NCBI GenBank assembly: GCA_963702695.1
Contig: CAVPDS010000029.1
Span: 1-64,000 of the forward strand
Source: VAZQ01 sp963702695
GTDB lineage: Bacteria; Pseudomonadota; Alphaproteobacteria; Rhizobiales; Xanthobacteraceae
Direction: 5' to 3'
Length of the DNA stretch: 64,000 nt
Position numbers and translations under genes: made by a program. This document shows positions 50,809 to 61,100 of the stretch, one piece after another; positions within the stretch are counted from its first letter, which is position 1; each line of letters begins with the position of its first letter. The notes beneath the pieces are model-generated. The model did no database searches. It was not told the DNA's origin and saw only the letters and a program-made list of their open reading frames with translations.

Positions 50809-52425
50809 TTACTGCGGTATGCGGGGCAGATCGACGTCGTCCTCGAGGATGGCTCTGTCGAAATCGCTCACGAGAATATCGAGACGCAAATGCCAGCGTC
50901 CTGAAACGGGAAGGCGCAGGTCATCAATGCGCCATCGCCCCTCACCGAGGCCGGTCGCCGCGCGGCGGATCGGCTCGATTCCGACGGCCGGGTTGGAAAA
51001 GGAAACCATTACTTCCTTCGCCGCCAGCGGCTCGGACTCCCCGTCCAGCACCAAAAAGCTGACCTCCGCGCCGCGGCCACGAACCGGCACCACGTCCATC
51101 AGTGTCATTGCCTTCTCGGTATGGACGTGGATGAAAATGGTTTCGGCGCCGGCAAGTGCCCGCGGTGGCGGCGTGAACCGCCACAGCGCCACGAGGCCGA
51201 ATATCCCAACGGCGATGGCGAATTCGACGCCGATCGAAGCGGCGAGCCTTCGCCGCGCCGCCGGTCCGGCCCGTGCCGAGGCGCGCTCATAGGCCGGCAC
51301 CAGGAAATAACGATTGGCGGCGGCGAGCGCCAAGAGTGTGGCGACGGCTGCGAGCTTGCCGGACATTACGAGGCCATAGCGGGTGGTCCACAACGCATCG
51401 GTCCGGTCAAGCTGAACATAGATCAGATAAAGTCCGCATGCCGCGAGGACCGCAAGCCCATAAGGAATGACTCGGGAGAAGCGCTGCAGCGACCGATCAT
51501 TCTTTGGCCCACCGCGAACGATCGCGACCAACGGCAGCAAAGAGCCGATCCAGAACGCGACCAGCACACTATGAAAAAAGACCGACGACCGGGTGAGCGA
51601 CTGCGGCGAGGCGCTGCTGGCGTGACCGCTGGCGGCGAGCGCGAGGCCAATTCCAAGCAGCGCGAGCAGCGCGCCGGTCCGGCTCCAGCGGCCGAGCCGT
51701 GATTGCAGGCTCAGCATACCGAGTACGAGGGCGAGCACGGCAATGGCAGCCGTAATTCCATAGGCGCCGTCAGCTCCCGCGATCCAGATGTCCGATCGCC
51801 ATAGCGCGCGCAAAGGCGCGGCCTTGGCGTCCAGACCTTGCAAGCCGACGGAGAGCACGGCGGCTGCAAGCCCCGCCGCCATGGTCCAGTGCAGCCAGGA
51901 CTCCAGTCTGCCGGGCAATGGCCGCGTCTGCGCCGTTCGAACCGTGAAGGCCGCACCGCCGATGCCGACAAAAAGCCCGAGATAAAGGACGAGGCGGACC
52001 GCCCAGATGGCAGCCTTGACCACCGGGTCGGTATCGATCTGCCCCGCCCGCGGCGTGGCGCTTGGCGCGCCGACCGAAAACATCACCGATCCGCCGATCG
52101 GATGACCGTCCGTCGAGATGACCCGCCAACTCAATACATGCGTTCCCTCGCCGAAGTGTTGCGGCGTGATCGTGACGGTGGCGTTGTCGACCTTCACCTC
52201 AGGGTCGAGGGTCGCTCCCGTCGGAAGGACCAACCGCATGACCAGCGGGGAGACCGGCTCGTTGAACGTCAACGTCAGCGCCGTCGGCGGTCGCGTGACG
52301 ACGGCTCCGTCCGCCGGGTCGCTCCGAATCAGCGAGGCATGCGCCCAGGCCGCCGGCATCTGCGCCAGCAGGTAGAGCAGCATCGCGCCAAGACCGAAGA
52401 TGCGTAGGCAAAGAGCTCGGTTCAC
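50809..52425 (-). CDS. CopC-CopD fusion copper-uptake/resistance protein
   Basis: This is a 538-residue fusion. A signal peptide ends at AWA, leaving HASLIRSDPADGAV as the mature N-terminal His of the CopC domain (to about residue 130). A CopD membrane part with about eight helices follows (for example AVRLVLYLGLFVGIGGAAF, GAYGITAAIAVLALVLGML, FFHSVLVAFWIGSLLPLVA). The last 100 residues form a small beta domain resembling the YtkA type. The GTG start at 52425 overlaps the CusF-like stop (GTGA), so translation is coupled. Together these proteins handle periplasmic copper. Confidence 0.9.
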   Translation of the reverse strand: MNRALCLRIFGLGAMLLYLLAQMPAAWAHASLIRSDPADGAVVTRPPTALTLTFNEPVSPLVMRLVLPTGATLDPEVKVDNATVTITPQHFGEGTHVLSWRVISTDGHPIGGSVMFSVGAPSATPRAGQIDTDPVVKAAIWAVRLVLYLGLFVGIGGAAFTVRTAQTRPLPGRLESWLHWTMAAGLAAAVLSVGLQGLDAKAAPLRALWRSDIWIAGADGAYGITAAIAVLALVLGMLSLQSRLGRWSRTGALLALLGIGLALAASGHASSASPQSLTRSSVFFHSVLVAFWIGSLLPLVAIVRGGPKNDRSLQRFSRVIPYGLAVLAACGLYLIYVQLDRTDALWTTRYGLVMSGKLAAVATLLALAAANRYFLVPAYERASARAGPAARRRLAASIGVEFAIAVGIFGLVALWRFTPPPRALAGAETIFIHVHTEKAMTLMDVVPVRGRGAEVSFLVLDGESEPLAAKEVMVSFSNPAVGIEPIRRAATGLGEGRWRIDDLRLPVSGRWHLRLDILVSDFDRAILEDDVDLPRIPQ

Positions 52426-52727
52426 TTCAGCTTCTCGATCTTGGTCACCGTGAATTGCCCGTTCACGCGATCGGGGACGAAGCGGACCAGGTCGCCCGCC
52501 TTCACCGCCTTCAGCATGGCCGGATCGGCGGCGCGAAAGACCATGGTCATGCCATCGTCCATTCCGAACTTCTTGAGCGGACCATGCTTGATGGTGATCT
52601 TGCCGGCGGATTCGTCGACCTTGGTAACCTGGCCATTCACTGCGTCCTGTGATTGGGCCATGGCAGCGGGATAGCCGGCGATCAACGCCAGTGCGAGCGC
52701 GGTAGCGATGAAATAGCGAGTTCTCAT
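52422..52727 (-). CDS. CusF-like periplasmic copper chaperone
   Basis: This is a 101-residue exported protein. After a signal peptide (FIATALALALIAGYPAAMAQ) the OB-fold domain shows ITIKHGPLKKFGMDDGMTMVF. In CusF of E. coli, His36, Trp44, Met47 and Met49 bind Cu(I). Here the His and both Met of MTM are kept, but the Trp that stacks on the metal is replaced. It could pass copper to the pump or to the multicopper oxidase. Its stop codon overlaps the start of the CopC-CopD gene. Confidence 0.85.
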   Translation of the reverse strand: MRTRYFIATALALALIAGYPAAMAQSQDAVNGQVTKVDESAGKITIKHGPLKKFGMDDGMTMVFRAADPAMLKAVKAGDLVRFVPDRVNGQFTVTKIEKLK

Positions 52728-52808
52728 GTCGAGCTCTTTTGATTCGTGATAGACTTCGTTTTGAGAATGAGCCGCGCAGCAATCTGGCCGCCGCGCTCGA
52801 GTTCTCAG

Positions 52809-54200
52809 CTAACGCTGATGCGATGATCGACTGCCCGGCTTGACCACATCGAATTCCGTGGCCGGCGAACGGGGTGAGGGTGCATCGCCACGGCGCGGCG
52901 CTTCGCCGGCATTGCCGCTGTATTCGTAGGCGACCGTCCCCGCCGGGTGCTGATAGGGGCCGGGATCTTTGTAGTCGTTGGCCGCAAGCCCCTCGCGCAC
53001 CTTCACGACCGAGAACATGCCGCCCATCTCCATCGGGCCGAACTGTCCGAAGCCGGTCATCATCGGTAGCGTGTTCTCCGGCATCGGCATTTCCATCGCA
53101 CCCATCTCGGCCATGCCGTTGGACCCCATCGGCATGTAATCCGGCACGAGCTTGCGGATCGGCTTTACCAGATCGCGCTTGGTCACGCCGATGAAGGTCT
53201 TCACGTTGTGGCCCATCGCATTCATGGTGTGGTGCGCCTTGTGACAGTGAATCGCCCAATCGCCCGGTTCGTCGGCGACGAATTCGAACGCGCGCATCGC
53301 GCCGACCGGTATGTCTGTGGTGACTTCAGGAAGCCGCGCGCTTGCCGGCACCCAGCCGCCATCCGTACACGTGACCTCGAAGCTGTGGCCGTGCAGGTGG
53401 ATGGGATGGTTGGTCATGGTAAGATTGCCGACGCGGATCCGCACGCGATCGCCCTTGCGCACCACGAGCGGGTCGATGCCGGGAAACACCCGTGAGTTCC
53501 AGGCCCATAGGTTGAAGTCGGTCATGGTCATGACCTTCGGCAAATAGCTGCCAGGATCGATGTCGTAGCTCTGCGTGATGAAGAGAAAGTCGCGATCCAC
53601 GCGATGCTGTGTCGGATCGCGCGGATGCACGATGAACAGCCCCATCATGCCCATGGCCATCTGCAGCATCTCGTCGGCATGCGGGTGATACATGAAGGTC
53701 CCGCTCCGCTTGAGCACGAATTCGTAGACGAAGGTTTTGCCGGGCTCGATGTGCGGCTGCGTCAAGCCGCCGACGCCGTCCATCCCGTTGGGAACGAGCA
53801 TCCCGTGCCAATGAATGGTGGTGTGCTCGGGCAAGCGGTTGGTGACGAAGAGGCGGACCTGATCGCCCTCGACGGCTTCGATGGTCGGCCCCGGTGATGC
53901 TCCGTTGTAGCCCCACAAATGCGCCCTCATGCCCGGCGCCATTTCGCGGACGACCGGCTCGGCGACGAGGTGGAATTCCTTCCAATCGCCGTTCATGCGC
54001 CAGGGCAGCGTCCAGCCATTGAGGGTGACGACCGGCTGGTAGGCTTGACCGTTCTGGGGAAGGAGCGGCGGCTGCATGGCGGTCGAGGGGCTCGTCGCTG
54101 CCGCCGGGATGCCGGCAGCCTGCACGCGTCCGCTGATCGCGGCGGCTCCAGCGAGCGTCACCGCGGACGAGCTGATGAATTTGCGTCGCGACAATTTCAT
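52809..54200 (-). CDS. Multicopper oxidase, CopA/CueO-like
   Basis: This is a 463-residue periplasmic oxidase that may oxidise Cu(I) or phenols. A Tat-type signal is visible (KLSRRKFISSSAVTLAGAAA). Copper ligands are H130 and H132 (HWHG), H172 and H174 (HPHADE), H265, H268, H270 and H272 (HPIHLHGH), and H318, C319, H320 and H324 (HCHKAHH). All four clusters are complete. A Met-rich stretch (MPMGSNGMAEMGAMEMPMPEN) lies near residues 355-385, as in copper-handling members. The ATG at 54200 gives the signal; the gene lies between the TolC-type and CusF-like genes. Confidence 0.9.
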   Translation of the reverse strand: MKLSRRKFISSSAVTLAGAAAISGRVQAAGIPAAATSPSTAMQPPLLPQNGQAYQPVVTLNGWTLPWRMNGDWKEFHLVAEPVVREMAPGMRAHLWGYNGASPGPTIEAVEGDQVRLFVTNRLPEHTTIHWHGMLVPNGMDGVGGLTQPHIEPGKTFVYEFVLKRSGTFMYHPHADEMLQMAMGMMGLFIVHPRDPTQHRVDRDFLFITQSYDIDPGSYLPKVMTMTDFNLWAWNSRVFPGIDPLVVRKGDRVRIRVGNLTMTNHPIHLHGHSFEVTCTDGGWVPASARLPEVTTDIPVGAMRAFEFVADEPGDWAIHCHKAHHTMNAMGHNVKTFIGVTKRDLVKPIRKLVPDYMPMGSNGMAEMGAMEMPMPENTLPMMTGFGQFGPMEMGGMFSVVKVREGLAANDYKDPGPYQHPAGTVAYEYSGNAGEAPRRGDAPSPRSPATEFDVVKPGSRSSHQR

Positions 54201-54211
54201 GCCGTCTCTCC

Positions 54212-55696
54212 TCATTCAGTTCCGGAGGGTTCATTAGCGATCGCGGGCGCGGGCGAAGCTGCGCCGCTCGCTTCCGTCATGCCGCCGCCAGAAATCGCCG
54301 CGCCAAGATTGGCGCTGGCGAGCCAGAAATTCCGTTGCGCCTCGATCGCGGCAAGGCTGGAGGTAATGCGCTGACGTGATTCAGCGAGCAGCGCAAAGAC
54401 ATCGATCTGCATCGCGTTGTAGCGCAGCAGCGTTTCGTCCGAGATAATCTTGCGCAGTGGCAGGACTTCTTGCTGATACTGCCGCGCGATGTCATAGGCC
54501 GCGCGGTAGCGCTGGTATGCTTCGCGCGCTTCCGAGCGGACATTCACGGCCTTGGCGGTCAGGCGGTTGACGGCTTGCAGATATGTTTGTTCGGCTTGCC
54601 GTAGCCGCACCGCCCCGAAGTCGAACAGCGGGATTTGAAACTCGACGCCGAGGCCGCCTTCGTTGAAGGGATTGCCGCCCGGCTCGCGTGCCGTCTTCGA
54701 AATCCCGCTCACTTCGAGCAGGTTGATGAAGCGCGTGGCCTGGGTGAGCCCGTAGGATTTGGCTAGCGCCTCGATCTCGATCCGGGCGATTTGCAAATCG
54801 ACCCTTCGGCGGATCGCGTCGACTTCAATGCCGGCAAGCGTGCGCGGCCGCTCAGGCAGGCGCGGAAGCGCCGCCGGCAACCGGAAATCCAGATCGGCGC
54901 CCCAGAGCCCCATGGCGCGAATGAGGCGTTCGCGTTCGCCGATCTGGCGCTGGCGCGCGATCGCGAGCTGGGCCGTCAGCTCGGCATAGAATACTTGTTC
55001 GCGGGCCTGATCGAGCTTGGTCATCGCGCCGCTTTCGCCCAGGCGCTTGGCGAGGGTGACGGCGGTTGCTCCGGCCGCTTGCGCCTCCACCAGATAGCCG
55101 GTCAGCGCCCGCGTGCCGACCGCTCGGTAATAGGCGCGCCGCGCTTCCACCGCGACCCGCAGTGTTTCAAACGCGGCGCGTAACTGCGCTTGCCGGAATC
55201 GGTCGGCCGCGACCTCGGCCAGTGCCGGCAGCGTCGCCAGCGCCAGAATGTTGACGATGATCTGGCGTTCGATCTCCAGCCCGCCACCGCCTGCTATATT
55301 TGACAGCGAGACGACTGGATTCGGCGGCAGCGTGGCCTGCACCATCTCTGCCTCGGAGATCCCCAGTGCGTTGTAGGCGGCCTGCAGGTCGCGATTGTTG
55401 AGCAGGGCGATCTGCACGGCTGCGTCTGCGGTCAGCGGTGCTTTCAGCAGTCGCTGCACGCGTGCGCGGACGGCAATGGCCTCCTCGGGACTGCGGAGCG
55501 CCGCCACATCCTTTTTCAGCTCGCTTCCGGCGAGGCCTTTGACAGCGCCGAATCCGCCGTCTTCCGAAAAAGACGCGCATCCCGCGAGCAGGACCGCAAC
55601 GCCAAATAGCACCAGAGGGAACGCACCGGACGCCCACGGCCGGTGCCGTCGCCGAGGGCACTGCGTTGAATGATGCGGGCCCATGCTCGGTCTCAT
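54212..55696 (-). CDS. TolC-family outer-membrane lipoprotein
   Basis: This is a 494-residue outer-membrane factor. A lipobox (VAVLLAGCASF) indicates lipid attachment. Two long helical/strand repeats follow, with APLTADAAVQIALLNNRDLQAAYNALGISEAEMVQA and later LAKSYGLTQATRFINLLEVSG and VNVRSEAREAYQRYRAAYDIARQYQQEVLPLRK, as in CusC/NodT-type proteins. It would form the outer channel of a tripartite exporter with the adaptor and RND pump encoded divergently. The ATG at 55696 overlaps the preceding stop (ATGA); 55684 is an alternative. Confidence 0.85.
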   Translation of the reverse strand: MRPSMGPHHSTQCPRRRHRPWASGAFPLVLFGVAVLLAGCASFSEDGGFGAVKGLAGSELKKDVAALRSPEEAIAVRARVQRLLKAPLTADAAVQIALLNNRDLQAAYNALGISEAEMVQATLPPNPVVSLSNIAGGGGLEIERQIIVNILALATLPALAEVAADRFRQAQLRAAFETLRVAVEARRAYYRAVGTRALTGYLVEAQAAGATAVTLAKRLGESGAMTKLDQAREQVFYAELTAQLAIARQRQIGERERLIRAMGLWGADLDFRLPAALPRLPERPRTLAGIEVDAIRRRVDLQIARIEIEALAKSYGLTQATRFINLLEVSGISKTAREPGGNPFNEGGLGVEFQIPLFDFGAVRLRQAEQTYLQAVNRLTAKAVNVRSEAREAYQRYRAAYDIARQYQQEVLPLRKIISDETLLRYNAMQIDVFALLAESRQRITSSLAAIEAQRNFWLASANLGAAISGGGMTEASGAASPAPAIANEPSGTE

Positions 55697-55989
55697 GGCT
55701 GGGGCGCGGGTGCGACGTGATCGTTTTGTTCGAGCCAGGGACGCGGCTCGACGGGACGTTGGCTGCTATATCCCCTGGTCACCGAGCGGTACGCTGCGGG
55801 TGGCACGCGGGTGCGCGGATCGGAAGGGTCGGTGCCAGCCACAGGCGTGCGCAGCGGCGTCCCGGAGCAGCTTGCCAACAGCAGCAGCGCGAAGACGCTG
55901 CCGGCGAGCAGGACGTAAGGTCTGCTCGGAATGAATGGCGTTCCCCGCGGACCACGGCCCGCCAGGCGCGTTCGAAGGTGCGCAGGCAT
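55693..55989 (-). CDS. Small putative lipoprotein
   Basis: This is a 98-residue protein. Its only clear feature is a lipobox-like segment (YVLLAGSVFALLLLASCSGTP) about 25 residues from the start, so it is probably a lipoprotein. The remainder is short and Pro/Arg-rich. The function is unknown. The stop codon overlaps the start of the TolC-type gene, so it belongs to the copper run. Confidence 0.6.
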   Translation of the reverse strand: MPAHLRTRLAGRGPRGTPFIPSRPYVLLAGSVFALLLLASCSGTPLRTPVAGTDPSDPRTRVPPAAYRSVTRGYSSQRPVEPRPWLEQNDHVAPAPQP

Positions 55990-56059
55990 GAAACTCTCCC
56001 GGAACTGACGGGGCCGACCGCGCGCGGGCGATCCGCGCCGCGCTGGTCACAAGACCGCG

Positions 56060-56488
56060 TCAGCCGATGGGAGGCCGGTTGATCCGATCGGGCTCGCGGC
56101 CGTCGCGGTGCTCTTGCGGGACCGGGAACGAGGCAGCGTGCAGATTCAAGTCGCCAAAAGCAAATCCGGGTGCGGCGAGAAGGGCCGCCATAGTGAACAG
56201 CGTCGTGCAGCAAGCACTGCCGCCGCCTTTGTGATGGTTGCTCGTCGGCGGCTGATGCGGTGCGGTGCCCACGAGGTGATGGTGCAGCACCATCGTCGCC
56301 GTGTGGACGTGCGTGGTGCCGCCTGGCTGATGGACCGCAGAATGATCATCCTGCATCAGGCAGTCCACAAGCTCATCGCCGTGAGCAAAGGCAAGAGCGG
56401 CCGACGATGCCAGGATGCAAAGCGTGTACAGCGCAGCGATAACGAGCGCCGCCATGTTGCGAGAACTTTTTGTGAGCCACAACAGCAT
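56060..56488 (-). CDS. His-rich membrane/exported hypothetical protein
   Basis: This is a protein of about 142 residues with one N-terminal hydrophobic segment (MAALVIAALYTLCILASSAALAFAHG). A His-rich region follows (DDHSAVHQPGGTTHVHTATM, then VLHHHLVGTAPHQPPTSNHHK), and a second hydrophobic segment lies near ACCTTLFTMAALLAAPGFAF. I do not recognise the family. The many His residues and the position at the head of the copper run suggest metal binding. Possible starts are 56488, 56455 or a TTG at 56506; none has a convincing ribosome site. Confidence 0.55.
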   Translation of the reverse strand: MLLWLTKSSRNMAALVIAALYTLCILASSAALAFAHGDELVDCLMQDDHSAVHQPGGTTHVHTATMVLHHHLVGTAPHQPPTSNHHKGGGSACCTTLFTMAALLAAPGFAFGDLNLHAASFPVPQEHRDGREPDRINRPPIG

Positions 56489-56936
56489 CGAGGCCGCAGA
56501 GATCAAAGCGGTTTACAGGGGATCACTGCAAGACTAGCGCATCTAAGGGGTATTGCAACCGACTCTTGAGCTGCTGTGTATGCGCCTCTTCGACAATGAG
56601 AGCCCGCGCCTCGTGCATCGAAACGGCAGGGATCAGTCGAACGCGCCTTTTGCTACCGGGTTCCATCGTGGAACAATAAACGCTTCCCGGATTGGAGGGG
56701 CCGGCAGCCTTCTGTTGCGGGCCGCGAATCGCCTAGAAGGCGCTTGTGTCGATTTCCATCGCGACAATTGCCATGCGACACGGATTGGCCTTGCCGCTCT
56801 TACTTCGCAATTGCGGTAAGGGGCTGAAACATTACCACTTTTTAATTCCCCCGTCAGGTTGTTGTGAGCTGGAGCAACCAACAATTGACGTGTCTCATGT
56901 GGGCCGCAGGTGCCGCAACCCGGAACGAAGCGCGAC
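56489..56936. promoter_or_regulatory. Divergent control region of copper and RND units
   Basis: This is a 448-bp space between oppositely transcribed units; no gene is supported in it. A perfect palindrome, CGCAATTGCG, lies at 56806-56815, flanked by CTTAC before and GTAAG after. I do not see a classic CueR or CopY box. Promoters for both directions are expected here. Confidence 0.4.
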
Positions 56937-58106
56937 ATGTCCAGGGGCCAATCCAGACGCAAGTATCTGTGGCTTGCGGCCGTCGTCATCATCGCGGGCG
57001 CAAGCGTCGGCGCGGGGTTGCTGCTTTGGCGCCCGCACGGAGCGACTGCAGCCAAGCGGCCGCTGGCGGCCGCAGTTCCAGTCACGGTGGCCGCCGCACA
57101 GCGCAGCGACGTTCCGATCTTCCTCGACGGCTTGGGGACCGTGCAGGCCTCGAACACGGTTTCAATCCGCAGCCAGGTCGACGGCAAGCTCGTGTCCGTC
57201 AACTTCACGGAAGGACAGGAAGTTCACAAAGGCGACACGCTAGCGGTGATCGATCCGCGTTCGTTCCAGGCGGCGCTGGATCAAGCGACCGGAAAAAAGG
57301 CGCAGGACGAAGCCCAACTCGTGTCCGCCCAGAAGGACCTCGCCCGGTTTCAAAATCTGAACAGCAAGGGATTTGAAACACAGCAGAACTTGGACCAGCA
57401 GCAAGCCAAGGTCGATCAGTTCAAGGCCGCAATGCAGGCCGATCAGGGTGCCATCGAAAGCGCGCAGACGCAGCTCTCCTACGCCACCATCACAGCGCCG
57501 ATCGATGGCCGCGTCGGCTTCCGCCAAGTCGACGCCGGAAACATCATCCACGCCAACGATCCCAATCCGCTCACCGTGCTGACGCAGATACGTCCGTCGG
57601 TGGTGGTCTTCACGCTTCCGCAAAAGAACCTCGCCGAGGTGCGCGAAGCCATGCTGAAAGGCGCCGTTCCCGTGCGTGCCTTCGATCCGGACAGCTTGCG
57701 CCAACTCGCGCAGGGCGAACTTCTGCTCATCGACAATCAGATCGATCAGACCACGGGTACCATTCGGTTGAAGGCGCGGTTTCCGAACGAAGACGACCGC
57801 CTTTGGCCAGGGGAGTTCGTGCAGGTACGCATCCAGGTCGACACGCGCAACGGCGTGGTGACGATCCCGCCGCCGGCCGTGCAGCGCGGTCCGCAAGGCC
57901 TCTATACCTGGGTGGTCAAGTCCGACAACACCGCCGAGCAACGCCCGATTGAAGCGACCACAGTCAATAATGATATCGCGATCGTGACCAAGGGCGTCGC
58001 ACCCGACGAGCGCGTCGTGACCAACGGCCAATACCGGCTGCAGGCGGGAACCCGGGTTGAGACTCGCGCTGACCAGGCGGCCACGACACCGGGTAAGCCC
58101 TCATGA
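56937..58106 (+). CDS. RND efflux periplasmic adaptor (MdtA-like)
   Basis: This 389-residue membrane-fusion protein links an RND pump to an outer-membrane channel. An N-terminal membrane anchor (YLWLAAVVIIAGASVGAGLLLW) is followed by a barrel-sandwich domain (GTVQASNTVSIRSQVDGKLVSVNFTEGQEVHKGDTLAVID). A helical hairpin follows (LVSAQKDLARFQNLNSKGFETQQNLDQQQAKVDQFKA), then FITAPIDGRVGFRQVDAGN-type lipoyl closure (TITAPIDGRVGFRQVDAGNII). The ATG at 56937 was chosen; a GTG at 56910 adds nine residues. The gene overlaps the pump start by four bases. Confidence 0.9.
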   Translation: MSRGQSRRKYLWLAAVVIIAGASVGAGLLLWRPHGATAAKRPLAAAVPVTVAAAQRSDVPIFLDGLGTVQASNTVSIRSQVDGKLVSVNFTEGQEVHKGDTLAVIDPRSFQAALDQATGKKAQDEAQLVSAQKDLARFQNLNSKGFETQQNLDQQQAKVDQFKAAMQADQGAIESAQTQLSYATITAPIDGRVGFRQVDAGNIIHANDPNPLTVLTQIRPSVVVFTLPQKNLAEVREAMLKGAVPVRAFDPDSLRQLAQGELLLIDNQIDQTTGTIRLKARFPNEDDRLWPGEFVQVRIQVDTRNGVVTIPPPAVQRGPQGLYTWVVKSDNTAEQRPIEATTVNNDIAIVTKGVAPDERVVTNGQYRLQAGTRVETRADQAATTPGKPS

Positions 58107-61100
58107 ACATTTCCGAACCATTCATCCGCCGCCCGATCGCGACTTCGTTGCTGACGGCGGCGCTGGCGTTGATCGGCCTGGTGGCATTTCCGTTGCTGCC
58201 GGTCGCGCCCTTGCCGCAGGTCGATTTCCCAACCGTCCAGGTCACCGCCACTCTCGCCGGGGCGAGCCCCGATACCATGGCGTCGACGGTGGCGGCGCCG
58301 CTCGAGAGGCGCTTCGGTCAGATCGCCGGCGTGACGCAGATGACCTCGACGAGCACGCTCGGCTCGAGCGCGATCACGCTGCAATTCGACCTCAACCGGG
58401 ACATCGATGCGGCCGCGCAGGACGTGCAGGCGGCAATCACCGCTGCCGCCCGCCAGCTCCCGACCACGCTCACCACGCCGCCGACCTATCGCAAGGTGAA
58501 CCCGGCCGACTCTCCGATCCTGATCCTCGCTACGCATTCGGATTCGCTGCCGCTCACGACGGTCGACGATTATGCTGACAACGTCATAGCTCAGCAGATC
58601 TCGCAGATCACCGGCGTCGCGCAGGTCATCATCGGCGGCGAGCAGAAGCCGGCAGTGCGTGTCCAGGTCGATCCGGCCAAGCTGCAGTCGCGCGGCCTGA
58701 CGCTGGAGGATGTGCGTGGCGTTCTCGTCAATGCGACTACCAACGCAGCGAAGGGCAGCATCAACGGGGCGCGGCAGAGCTTTACCATCGCCGCGAACGA
58801 CCAACTCACCAAGGCCGACGAATACAACAATGTCATCCTCGCCTATCGCAACGGCGCGCCGATCCGCGTGCGCGACGTCGGACATGCGATCGCGGGACCA
58901 CAGGACGTCAACATCGCGGCTTTGATGGGTAGCAAGCCCGCCGTGATTCTGATGGTTTTCAAGCAGCCGGGCGCGAATGTCATCGATACCGTCAACCGGA
59001 TCAAAGCGGCGATGCCGACGATGGCGGCGGTCATTCCACCGGGAATGAAGGTGGACACGATCGTCGACCGGACGCAGACCATTCGCGCCTCGGTGCGCGA
59101 CGTCGAATTCACCCTCGCGCTGACCATCGGCTTGGTGGTGATGGTGATCCTGCTCTTTCTGCGCAACATCCGCGCGACCCTGATTCCCGCCGCCACCGTG
59201 CCGTTGTCGTTGCTGGGGGCGACGGCGCTGATGTATCTGCTCGGCTTCAGCCTGGACAATCTCTCACTGATGGCGATGACTATCGCGGTCGGGTTCGTGG
59301 TGGACGATGCCATCGTCGTGGTCGAGAACATCTACCGCCACATGGAGGCGGGAACACCGTCGACCCCGTCGGCGCTCAAGGGCGCGCGCGAGATCGGCTT
59401 CACCGTGCTTTCGATCAGCATTTCGCTGGTGGCGGTGTTCATTCCGCTGCTCTTGATGGGAGGCATCATCGGGCGTCTGTTTCGCGAATTCGCGCTGACG
59501 GTCACCGCGGCGATTTTCGTATCGGTGGTTGTATCGCTTACGTTGACGCCGATGCTCTGTTCCCGATTCCTGGCGCCGCACGAGGGGCATCACGGCAAGC
59601 TCTATCGCGCCATCGAATGGGGCTTCGAATCGCTCATTGGGGGCTATCGGCGCATGCTCGACGTGGTGTTACGGCATCAGCCGCTGACGCTGATGGTGTT
59701 TTTCCTCACGATGGCGCTGACCGTTGTGTTATTCGTCTTCATCCCGAAAGGGTTCTTCCCGAGCCAGGATACCGGTCTGTTGACCGGCCTGGCAGAAGCG
59801 GGGCAGGACGTCTCGCCGCAAGAGATGAAGCGCCTGATGCTCAACGTCAGCGACGTGCTCGGGCGCGACCCGGACGTCCAGGCGTTAGGTTCCTTCTTCG
59901 GCAGCGGCAGCGGCAATACCTTGAACACCGGTCGCTTTTTCATCGGGCTCAAGCCACGGGAAGAACGCAAGTCAACAGCGGCCCAAGTGATCAGCCGGCT
60001 GCGGCCGGAGCTCGCCAAGGTCGAAGGCGTCAACGTATTCCTGCAGCCGTCGCAGGACATCACCGTGGGTGGGCGCATCTCACGCGGGCAATATCAATAC
60101 ACTCTGCAGGATGCCAACCTCGAGGAGCTCAACACCTGGGCACCCAAGGTGCTGGCCAAGCTCAAGACTCTGCCCGAACTGGCCGACGTCTCGAGCGATC
60201 AGCAGGGCGACGCGCCCCAGATGATGGTGACGATCAACCGCGATGCGGCTGCACGCTTCAACATTCAGCCGCAGGTGATTGACGACACCCTCAATGATGC
60301 GTTCGGACAGCGGCAGGTGGGGCAGTATTTCACGCAGACGAATGCCTATTTCATCGTGCTCGAAGCACTGCCGGAACTGCAGGGCCGCCCGTCGTCTCTC
60401 GACGAGATCTATGTGAAATCTCCCTCCGGGCAGCCCGTGCCCCTGTCAACGCTGGTGAGCGTCGACACCAGCCGCGTGGGTCTGCTTTCGGTATCGCACC
60501 AGGGACAGTTCCCCGCAGTGACGCTCTCGTTCAACCTGCAGCCGGGCGTCGCACTCGGGCAGGCCGTCGACGCCATCGACCGCGCCGAAAACGAGATCGG
60601 CAAGCCCTCGTCGCTGCTCACCAGCTTTCAGGGCAACGCCCAGGCGTTCCAAACCTCCTTGCAGAGCGAGCCGGTGCTGATTCTCGCCGCGCTGGTGGTC
60701 GTCTATGTCATTCTCGGCGTGCTGTACGAGAGCTACATCCATCCGCTGACGATCCTGTCCACGCTCCCCTCGGCCGGCGTAGGAGCGCTGTTGGCGCTTT
60801 GGCTCGGCGGGTTCGACCTCTCTGTGATCGGCATCATCGGGATCATCCTGCTGATTGGCATCGTGAAGAAGAACGGCATCATGCTCGTCGATTTCGCGAT
60901 CCACCGCGAGCACGAGGGCATGTCGCCCGAGGTTGCGATCCGCGAGGCCTGTCTGCTGCGGTTCCGCCCGATCATGATGACCACGATGGCGACGCTGCTG
61001 GGCGGTCTCCCGTTGATGTTGGGGACAGGCTCCGGCTCGGAACTGCGCCAGCCGCTCGGTTACGCCATGGTCGGCGGGCTGATTGTGAGCCAGCTCTTGA

